Assembly (NCBI GenBank): GCA_017546505.1 | Contig: JAFYWV010000070.1 | Location: forward strand, 1-32,391 | DNA length: 32,391 bases | DNA from: Bacteroidaceae bacterium | Lineage (GTDB): Bacteria; Bacteroidota; Bacteroidia; Bacteroidales; Bacteroidaceae | Reading direction: 5' to 3' | Shown here: positions 25,503 to 32,391 of the stretch, in pieces | Layout of the letters: every line of letters starts with the position of its first letter | How positions within the stretch are numbered: position 1 is the first letter of the stretch | Position numbers and translations under genes: made by a program | The notes under the pieces: model-generated | What the model was told of the DNA's origin: nothing | Seen by the model: only the letters and a program-made list of their open reading frames with translations | Database searches by the model: none

Positions 25503-26960
25503 ATGACAAGCATACTCACCTACATACTGAAATGGGCGTTTGGCCTGGCGGTACTCTACTTGCCGTTCGCACTTTTGCTTCGCAAGGAGACATTCGCCAC
25601 GCTCAACCGCAGGCTACTGCTGTGTATAATCATAGCCTCGGCACTGCTACCATTTATCATTGTAAGCTACCCGGTGGAAATAGAACTGCCGGCAGAGATT
25701 GCAGGAACAACTGTTGTAAACGACACAGAAACAACTGTGCCGACAATGCCGGTTGCCACTACAGCAAGTATTGGACGGATTATAACCACACGCAACATAT
25801 TCATATTATACAGCACGGGCGTTATTGTGAGCGCGCTGTTTTTTGCAACAAGCCTCATCGGGGCAATACGCAGCATAAAACGCGGAACATTATGGATTGA
25901 CAGGCAGAGGAGAATGACCATCTATTGCCACGCAGGTGACACAGCGCCATTCAGCCTTTTCAGAAATGTCGTAATCTCCCAACGCGACTACGATGAGTGC
26001 GGAAAGGAGATACTGTTGCACGAAGAGGGGCACATCAAACGTAGGCACTCATACGATATGCTACTCATCAGCATTGTAAAGGCACTGCAATGGTTCAACC
26101 CGTTCATCTATCTTTTGGCAAACGATATCAAGGAGATACACGAATACGAGGCCGACAGATATGTGCTGCAAAGGAGTGGCAACACGCAGGCCTACCAAAT
26201 GCTGATACTCAAGAAAGCCATCGGCAACATTCCGTTCCCATTGGCAAACAGTTTCAGTCAAAGCCACGTACGCAAACGAATAAAGATGATGTCACGCAAA
26301 GAGAGCAGCTACGGCAAACGTTGCAAGTGGCTCTATCTGTTACCTGTTTCGGCAGCCTACATTGGTGCATTTGCACAGCCCGAATACATATATACCACAC
26401 CACCAAAAGCAACATCACCCGAAAGTTTCCTGCCGCAACAAAAAATAGACAGTGAAGAAACAGCTATGCAAGCTGCAATCTGTTTGCCGGCAGCCGGCAA
26501 AGCAACCATAGCCTATGAAAAGACCCCGTACAAACAACTGCCGAAGGAGATTGCAAGAATTGAGCCACCCGAGATTGAAGAGGAAAAGGCAGTCGCCGGC
26601 AAGTACATTGAATATATAGATATAGAAAGTTCAACAATAAACGATGCACTGAAGATGAACGGTATAAAAAAGTGCGATATCATAATATGTTTCACAACAG
26701 GAAAGGCAGGCATAGCAAGTAATATAAACATCATAAGTTGCAATGTCACTGCACCCGGCAACACCACCCCAACCGACATTGAGCAGATAAAGACAACTGC
26801 CACTGCAGCAGCCATCGGAAACATTGCCCGCAAGCATTGGCACGCTGAACACAAAACGCAATACGATGCACACATAATATACCACTACGGCCCATCAATG
26901 GAAATTGCAGGCAACAATGCACTACTGCCGCTGATGGCCGGCGCAACAGCAATCAGATAA
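25503..26960 (+). CDS. M56 (BlaR1/MecR1-like) membrane metallopeptidase with non-penicillin-binding C-terminus
   Basis: 485 aa. Membrane helices at about 5-27, 36-57, 97-120 and 281-298. Between helices 3 and 4 lies the cytosolic zinc peptidase: H173-E-E-G-H177 plus the E214-x-x-A-D motif (HEYEADRYVL), so all three zinc ligands are present. In BlaR1 this domain inactivates BlaI after the sensor binds a beta-lactam. Here the exported C-terminus (about 300-485) has no penicillin-binding S-x-x-K domain; instead it ends in a TonB-C-like stretch (IKKCDIIICFTTGKAGIASNINIISC...ARKHWHAEHKTQYDAHIIYHYGP). The signal it senses is therefore something else. Seven bases after the secreted protein gene. Confidence 0.9.
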   Translation: MTSILTYILKWAFGLAVLYLPFALLLRKETFATLNRRLLLCIIIASALLPFIIVSYPVEIELPAEIAGTTVVNDTETTVPTMPVATTASIGRIITTRNIFILYSTGVIVSALFFATSLIGAIRSIKRGTLWIDRQRRMTIYCHAGDTAPFSLFRNVVISQRDYDECGKEILLHEEGHIKRRHSYDMLLISIVKALQWFNPFIYLLANDIKEIHEYEADRYVLQRSGNTQAYQMLILKKAIGNIPFPLANSFSQSHVRKRIKMMSRKESSYGKRCKWLYLLPVSAAYIGAFAQPEYIYTTPPKATSPESFLPQQKIDSEETAMQAAICLPAAGKATIAYEKTPYKQLPKEIARIEPPEIEEEKAVAGKYIEYIDIESSTINDALKMNGIKKCDIIICFTTGKAGIASNINIISCNVTAPGNTTPTDIEQIKTTATAAAIGNIARKHWHAEHKTQYDAHIIYHYGPSMEIAGNNALLPLMAGATAIR

Positions 26961-26971
26961 CACCATACCCA

Positions 26972-29900
26972 ATGAAACGTACAACCATAATACTTTTATT
27001 GCTCACAACACTGTTGCAAGGTACTCTTGCACAGACGGCAGGCAATGGCGAGGCACCACGCAACACCCTCGACAACATCATCATACGCACAGCCATAAAA
27101 CAGAGCCTCTTCCCCGAGGAACGTGTCTATCTACATTTTGACAACACAGCCTACTACCTTGGCGAGACCATCTGGTTCAAGGCATACGTGATGAGCGGTG
27201 TGAACGACGAACCCACCACAATGAGCCGCGTGCTGTATGTTGAATTGGTATCACCCGAGGGCTACGTTGTAAAGACCGACAAATACAGGATAGGGAACGA
27301 CGGCAGCTGCCACGGTTCATTCGAACTTACTCCGTTGCTGCTGTCGGGCTACTACGAGGTACGCGCCTACACTCGATATATGCTCAACCGCGGCAAGGAG
27401 GCCATCTTCAGCCGTGTATTCCCCATCTTCGACAAGGTCAATGCCGACAATTGGGACTTCAAGAATATGCTGGACCGCCGCAGGGCATTCCTTGTAGACG
27501 TTGAAGAGAACGACAGCCTCACCGGCCTCGACCGCGAAGTCAAGTGGGTGAACAGCGAATTGCCACCGTGCGATCTGCACTTCTACCCCGAAGGTGGACA
27601 CCTTGTAAATGGCATTGAAAGCACCGTGGCATACGAGGTCTTCGGCAACGACGGCATTAACAGCGAGCAGAGTATCACCATCACCGCCGACGGCAAGCCG
27701 TTGCTCACCTCCACCCCGGAGCACCTGGGAAAAGGGACATTCACCATCACCCCACACAAAGATGTAAAGTACAGGGCTATACTGAAACAGGGCAAAAAAG
27801 AGAAGAAATTCGACCTGCCCGACATTGAGGAGGAGGGAGCAACCATTGATGTTACAGAAACAGACGGAACATTCTACATAACCACCCGCAACAACCTGAA
27901 GAGAGAGTGTGAAATGGGGTGTGCCATAGTGCGCCGTGGTAAGGTATTCTTTTATGAACGCTTCTTCTCAAGCGACACCTGCATTCTATTCGCCATTGAC
28001 CGTAACACACTTGGCGAGGGAGTGAACCGCGTGGTGCTGTTTGTGAACGACAGCATTCCGCTTGCCGAACGCCAGTTCTTTGTCACACACCCCGAGCCAC
28101 ATACCGGCGACAACGCAACAGCCAAACTGCTTGTGACAAGCGACGGCGAAGACATCAAGGATTTGGCTCTTGCCCCACACGACAAGATAACGCTCGACAT
28201 TGAGCGCGAGGACGGCAAGCCCATCGGCTACGGTACATTCTCACTCTCTGTGAGCGATGCCGATTACCGTCAGGAGACCTCATATACCTATAATATGTAC
28301 ACATATATGTTGCTGGGCTCCGAGCTCAAGGGCTACATCCCGGATGCCGCACGTTACTTTTCCCCTAAAAATGAAAACCGCAAACGGGAACTGGACCTCA
28401 TAATGCTCACCCACGGCTGGACATCATACGACTGGAGCAAGCTCAGCAGCCGCGATACCAAGCTCGAGCAACCCGTTGAGCGCGGCATAACCATCAAGGG
28501 ACGCTTTGTAAAGAAACGCCCCGACAAACGCTTTGGAAAACTTGACAGGATCATTGTCACCAACAAAGCCGGCGCAAACATAAAGTTCGACATAACATAT
28601 AACGACAGCCTGCTCACCAAATACAAGTTCAACACCGATGCCAACGGCGAGTTCCGCATACAGACACGAGACTTCACCGGCAAGCGCGTGGCAAAGCTGA
28701 TGGGGCCAAGAGTTGCATACGACAGTCGTGACAGCATCTTCGCCTTTGCCCTCGACCGCTACTTCTCGCCCGGGATGCGCCTCTACCACTATTGGGAGCG
28801 CAACACCGGAATGCCCACTACACAGGAACGCCTTGCTGCTTTTAGGGACAGCATCATCAAGGTACACCCCTTCGAGTACCTCATCTCGCAGGTGGAGGTT
28901 GTGTCGAAAAAGAAACGCGAGGCCAACTACCGCCCGCCACGCAGCGAAATGCGCCTTGATTTCCTTGACGAGTGGGAATATGCCCAGGATGTTACTTACC
29001 TGTGCAACGAGAAATCGTCCTACTACAGCGGCAACCAGTGGCAATACGACTTTACAGGCTCAAACGAATTTACGAACTATACCCCCACAGCAACCATCGG
29101 AGGTTCCGAAACCCTTTCGACACTGGATCGTGCCGTGATGGCAGGAAGTGGCATATACAGCAACTCATTCAACGGGTTCAAGCGCGAAATGGGCAGCGGA
29201 TTCCGTACCAACAACGACGGCCGCTACAGCATCAACGACCCTGCATTCTACAACACACTCACCGCAGCCGATATTCTGCGCAGTGCATTCTGGCGCCACA
29301 ACCTCAACTGGTGCTACTGGATACAGTCTATGGTCATCAACGGCGAATACAGTTCACAAAGTACTCCTGTACCCGACATAGAATATCTCAAGGGCATTGA
29401 GCCACGCAAAATGATGAACTTCAAGGAAATCATCATCCGCTCCGACGAGAACACCCGCAAACAGTTTGGTGGAGGAAGACGCATACTCAAGGCAACGCAC
29501 AAGAATAAAGGCAACATCGACTACGGAAGCTACTACGAAGGATTCTATGGACAGATGGGAATAAACTCAAGAAACGGCAGCATTGACGATGCGCCCGATG
29601 CTGCCATACTAAATGACCGCATCAATTCACTATCACACGATGCCATCCCTAACTATGTGGCCTGCTTTATCCCGAACAGCGAAGAAGACGAACAGAATGG
29701 CCTTATACCCGAATACACCCAACGCGGCACCACACGCTATACAATGGTCTATGGTTACACCGAGAGCAAGCAGTTCTACTCGCCCGACTACAGCACCGTC
29801 AAACCAGACGCCACCACTGCCGACTACCGCCGCACACTCCTGTGGTCGCCAAACATCACAGCAAAGAACGGCCGCCTCACCGTCGAACTCTACAACAGCA

Positions 29901-30889
29901 CATCGGCAAAGAGAATTGCTGTCGACGTTGAGGGATACGCTGGCGGCACATTCTACAGCAGCAGCGACATTGCAACACGCGGTGCCGAGAATAAAAATAG
30001 CGGCATTGACCAGCTGACCATATATGAGACACCTGTTGTTGGAATACACAACATTGACATTCTCGCCTTCTGTTTCAAGAAAACCGAGGAAGGCCGCAGT
30101 TTCTTCAAGCACAAAATGTTCGACGAGGCATTCACCTGCTTTAACGAAGCTTCGGCACTTGGCTACCCCGACGCCATCTACAACAGCGCCGTATGCTATA
30201 TGAACGGCTACGGCGTAGAATGCGATACAATCGAGGGATTCAGGCGATTCCGCCGTGCTGCCAACACAGGACACGACAGGGCACTCTACAACCTTGCCAC
30301 CTGTTATCTTGCCGGCATAGGCACAGCAAAGAATGACAGCCTTGCATTCATCTGCTACAAGAGAGCCGGCCAGGCCGGATATGCCAAGGCGCTCACCACC
30401 GTTGCCGACTGCTACCTCACAGGACACGGCACAGCATTGGACAGCACAATGGCCTATGAATACTACAGCCGCGCAGCCGCAAAGAACGAGCCACGCGCCC
30501 TCTACACCATTGCACAGAAAACCGCAAAGTCCGACTCTCTGCGACAGTTAAGTCAAAAGCAGCTACGCAAGCAAAGCACCATCGGCTACTACCAAAAAGC
30601 CGCAAAGCTTGGCAATGCCAATGCACAATACAGGCTCGCCCAATTCTATGAGGATGGCTATTATGTGAGGAAAAGCAAGAAGAAGGCATTTAATTGGTAT
30701 CTGCACGCTGCCAACGGCGGACACCCTGAAGCGGCCGAAAAGGTAGCCCGTATGTACGAAAAAGGCAAAGGGACAAAGCGCGACGACCAAAAAGCCGCCG
30801 CCTGGTACCGTGTAGCACTCGAGCACGGCAGCCAAACAGCAAAGGAAAAAGTCGAATGGTACAATATGTTCAGGTTCTTTAGTGAGTAA
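26972..30889 (+). CDS. Large exported macroglobulin-like (MG2) protein fused to Sel1 repeats
   Basis: 1305 aa with signal peptide MKRTTIILLLLTTLLQGTLAQ. An MG2-like domain lies at about 45-150 (EERVYLHFDNTAYYLGETIWFKAYVMSG, GSFELTPLLLSGYYEVRAYTRYML). A carboxypeptidase-regulatory-like segment occurs near 505-570 (GITIKGRFVKKRPDKRFGKL...DANGEFRIQTRDF), then a long region with several more sandwich-like stretches. At about 1040-1300 there are five Sel1/TPR-type repeats, e.g. ALYNLATCYLAGIGTAKNDSLAFICYKRAGQAGYAK. MG2 proteins of this size are common in Bacteroidetes; a C-terminal Sel1 array is unusual to me. There is no lipobox or membrane anchor. Probably the effector of the BlaI operon, acting in the periplasm or at the surface. 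Confidence 0.88.
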   Translation: MKRTTIILLLLTTLLQGTLAQTAGNGEAPRNTLDNIIIRTAIKQSLFPEERVYLHFDNTAYYLGETIWFKAYVMSGVNDEPTTMSRVLYVELVSPEGYVVKTDKYRIGNDGSCHGSFELTPLLLSGYYEVRAYTRYMLNRGKEAIFSRVFPIFDKVNADNWDFKNMLDRRRAFLVDVEENDSLTGLDREVKWVNSELPPCDLHFYPEGGHLVNGIESTVAYEVFGNDGINSEQSITITADGKPLLTSTPEHLGKGTFTITPHKDVKYRAILKQGKKEKKFDLPDIEEEGATIDVTETDGTFYITTRNNLKRECEMGCAIVRRGKVFFYERFFSSDTCILFAIDRNTLGEGVNRVVLFVNDSIPLAERQFFVTHPEPHTGDNATAKLLVTSDGEDIKDLALAPHDKITLDIEREDGKPIGYGTFSLSVSDADYRQETSYTYNMYTYMLLGSELKGYIPDAARYFSPKNENRKRELDLIMLTHGWTSYDWSKLSSRDTKLEQPVERGITIKGRFVKKRPDKRFGKLDRIIVTNKAGANIKFDITYNDSLLTKYKFNTDANGEFRIQTRDFTGKRVAKLMGPRVAYDSRDSIFAFALDRYFSPGMRLYHYWERNTGMPTTQERLAAFRDSIIKVHPFEYLISQVEVVSKKKREANYRPPRSEMRLDFLDEWEYAQDVTYLCNEKSSYYSGNQWQYDFTGSNEFTNYTPTATIGGSETLSTLDRAVMAGSGIYSNSFNGFKREMGSGFRTNNDGRYSINDPAFYNTLTAADILRSAFWRHNLNWCYWIQSMVINGEYSSQSTPVPDIEYLKGIEPRKMMNFKEIIIRSDENTRKQFGGGRRILKATHKNKGNIDYGSYYEGFYGQMGINSRNGSIDDAPDAAILNDRINSLSHDAIPNYVACFIPNSEEDEQNGLIPEYTQRGTTRYTMVYGYTESKQFYSPDYSTVKPDATTADYRRTLLWSPNITAKNGRLTVELYNSTSAKRIAVDVEGYAGGTFYSSSDIATRGAENKNSGIDQLTIYETPVVGIHNIDILAFCFKKTEEGRSFFKHKMFDEAFTCFNEASALGYPDAIYNSAVCYMNGYGVECDTIEGFRRFRRAANTGHDRALYNLATCYLAGIGTAKNDSLAFICYKRAGQAGYAKALTTVADCYLTGHGTALDSTMAYEYYSRAAAKNEPRALYTIAQKTAKSDSLRQLSQKQLRKQSTIGYYQKAAKLGNANAQYRLAQFYEDGYYVRKSKKKAFNWYLHAANGGHPEAAEKVARMYEKGKGTKRDDQKAAAWYRVALEHGSQTAKEKVEWYNMFRFFSE

Positions 30890-30932
30890 CAAATATAAAT
30901 TTCAAGAGATAATTATTTATGAGAAAATAGTG

Positions 30933-30940
30933 TATTTTTG
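30933..30940 (+). promoter_or_regulatory. Candidate -7 element before the secreted protein gene at 30973
   Basis: TATTTTTG at 30933-30940, 33 bases before the ATG. The -33 region lacks a clear TTG. Its presence suggests that the gene at 30973 can be transcribed apart from the upstream operon. Confidence 0.4.
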
Positions 30941-30972
30941 AAAATCATTGAAAAAATTCACATTAACTAATT

Positions 30973-31716
30973 ATGAATAAACTAAAATTTATTGCATTAT
31001 TGACAATCTTCTCTATGTCGTGTCTGAATTCATCGGCTCAGTCTGAGTACAAGGTTTTTGAAAAGCAGAAAAAGTTGACCGAAGCTCGCAACAGGCATAA
31101 ACCCCAAGGTGTAAGCAGAGGCTTCAAGAAACTATATAAAAAAGAATATGGTTTGAGTAAAGTACAGTTGCCTTTCAACTCTTTTACAAGCATTTATCCA
31201 GGATATGAATTTATTTTGCTACACAGAAATGACTATATAGGAACTATGAATAACCCGATTGCTTTGGCCTCTTCGGACGGTGATTGTATAGTCTATATTC
31301 CGGTTATGAGCAAGTATGCCGATGCTGATGCTTGGATGATACCCAACCTCAAGAAAGGAGTTGCCGTCGATGTCAAATGCAACAAGGATGATATCAACTA
31401 TTGGCAAGTTCGTGTTACCGAGAATGATGTTAACAGAATAATTGATGAGAATGTAACGGTGTACGAAGGTGACTCGCACACCGCACAATGTGAAGCCGAT
31501 GTAATGCTGCTATGCAAATTCCCCAACAGAGAAAAAATCTGCACTTATGGTAAGGGGGGATATATCTCCATTCACGAGGAGTACCCCCATTACTATACAC
31601 TTGATATTTACAAGGAGGGCCACAAACCCATTAAAATGCATTTGTTTGTTAACGACAATGGCTCTGACAAAATAGACAGCTACCTGTCGGATATATGTGG
31701 CTCTTTGAAGTTTTAG
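30973..31716 (+). CDS. Secreted protein of unknown function
   Basis: 247 aa. The N-terminus MNKLKFIALLTIFSMSCLNSSAQ can be read as a signal peptide cut after SSAQ, as usual in this phylum, or as a lipobox (SMSC) giving a lipoprotein. The mature part starts basic (KVFEKQKKLTEARNRHKPQGVSRGFKKLYKKEYG) and then becomes mixed, with IALASSDGDCIVYIPVMSKYADADAWMIPNL and VTVYEGDSHTAQCEADVMLLCKFPN. I recognise no domain or catalytic motif. It lies 83 bases after the MG2-Sel1 gene in the same direction. AT-rich codon use differs from the preceding gene. A truncated insertion sequence follows. Confidence 0.75.
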   Translation: MNKLKFIALLTIFSMSCLNSSAQSEYKVFEKQKKLTEARNRHKPQGVSRGFKKLYKKEYGLSKVQLPFNSFTSIYPGYEFILLHRNDYIGTMNNPIALASSDGDCIVYIPVMSKYADADAWMIPNLKKGVAVDVKCNKDDINYWQVRVTENDVNRIIDENVTVYEGDSHTAQCEADVMLLCKFPNREKICTYGKGGYISIHEEYPHYYTLDIYKEGHKPIKMHLFVNDNGSDKIDSYLSDICGSLKF

Positions 31717-31749
31717 ACAAACTCAAGAGTGTGAACATACAAGAAATGT

Positions 31750-32376
31750 TTATAAAAAACGTGAGTTCGATATAATTTTAGAACAAAGAAAGTTGCACGT
31801 CATTGATAAATTCCGCGTCACTTTCAATGGTTCTCTGTCATCAACACCGCCTGTTGTAAAAACAAAATTCAGTATTTCGCCTTTGTCGTTGATTATCAGG
31901 TGCAGTTTGAACCCAAAGAACCACCCCATAGAGCATTTGCCACGACTTGCAAGTCCTTCAAAGGTTCTGTGGATGAGAATACGTTGGTTGCGGCATACAC
32001 GCAAAGGCGTGCTATCCACAAAGCTTATTCCATTACACTCTCCAAGCAATACCTGTTTGATAAAAGCCGTCATCTGCAACAGCACCTCTTTTTCAAGTTC
32101 AACAAAACGGTTATATGAGACTGTTTGGGGAAACAGATGCTTGCAGTGCTTACAGATGTAGTGCAAGTAGTAATGTTTGAAACAGCGGAACCCTCCAGAA
32201 TGGAAGTGTATGAGGATTACGATTATCTCGGCATCGCTCATACGATTGGGCTTGCGTCGGTGGCGCTTGCCATCAACTGGAGCTTCTGGCATTGATTTTT
32301 CTTGCTGCTCATCAAAAAACTTGCAGAATTCATCTGCCAAACAGAAAATTTCAGTAACCTTATCCTCGGAGAACAT
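31750..32376 (-). pseudogene. IS982-family transposase, 3'-truncated
   Basis: 208 codons of a family whose transposases are about 290-300 aa. The N-terminal two thirds are intact and typical: MFSEDKVTEIFCLADEFCKFF, HRRKPNRMSDAEIIVILIHFHSGGFRCFKHYYLHY, SYNRFVELE, FVDSTPLRVCRNQRI (first catalytic Asp), HRTFEGLASRGKCSMGWFFGFKLHLIINDKGEILNFVFTTGGVDDREPL (second acidic site). After DDREPL, at about position 31830, similarity ends and unrelated residues follow; the segment carrying the D-K-G-Y motif and last catalytic residue is missing. A neighbouring frame continues SDAEFINDV for a few codons, so a frameshift near the break is possible. The element would be inactive. The other end lies beyond the window. 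Confidence 0.85.
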
Positions 32377-32391
32377 AGCGGTAAGGGGTTG

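Noticed and set aside
25503-26960. Beta-lactam resistance sensor (blaR1) in the strict sense
   Set aside because: The exported C-terminus has no penicillin-binding S-x-x-K motif and no beta-lactamase or PBP2a gene is in the window.

Overview
The window reads as chromosomal DNA of a gut-type member of the order Bacteroidales (Bacteroidetes). Three things support this: repeated TTG-N19/20-TAnnTTTG promoters of the Bacteroidetes primary sigma factor, the short (286 aa) primary sigma factor itself, and families largely confined to that phylum (DUF5686, DUF5020, fimbrillin/TIGR02145 lipoproteins, secreted proteins whose signal peptides end in AQ). Genus cannot be fixed from this sequence. The left edge carries a strong outward-facing promoter that looks like an rRNA operon leader. 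The right edge lies inside an IS982-type transposase. Both are typical assembly breakpoints, so the window may be one complete contig of a draft assembly.

Layout, left to right. 1-410: outward promoter, then a tandem -10-like region. 415-3003: DUF5686 outer-membrane-type protein. 3009-4657 (-): clostripain-family (C11) lipoprotein peptidase with a small secreted protein translated just upstream. 4940-5941: orphan lipoprotein. 5942-6505: long leader with inverted repeats. 6506-8138: a fimbrillin-locus small peptide and a fimbrillin-like lipoprotein ending in a TIGR02145/C-type-lectin-like domain. 8397-8440: bidirectional terminator. 8459-9319 (-): primary sigma factor RpoD. 9837-10181: RNase P RNA with its own promoter and terminator.

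10443-16610 (-) is a tightly packed run: glutaminase, periplasmic L-asparaginase, porin, Dcu-type C4-dicarboxylate antiporter and K+/H+ antiporter. Together these would deamidate Gln and Asn and exchange aspartate, fumarate or succinate while handling protons. Divergent from it is an RNA 2'-O-methyltransferase (16771-17586), followed by a secreted GH20 glycosidase (17681-19660) and a phosphoethanolamine transferase (19729-21540). Convergent with these is a purine-uptake pair, an NCS2 permease and a DUF5020 Tsx-like outer-membrane protein (21607-23647, -).

23956-30889 is the most unusual part. It is a four-gene operon of a BlaI-type repressor, a secreted protein with a TonB-C-like end, an M56 (BlaR1-type) membrane metallopeptidase whose exported end is not penicillin-binding, and a 1305 aa exported protein joining a macroglobulin-type N-terminus to C-terminal Sel1 repeats. 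Three alternating half-sites sit across its promoter and could be the BlaI operator. I propose it as a sense-and-respond envelope system with an unknown signal. An unrecognised secreted protein (30973-31716) and the truncated transposase close the window.
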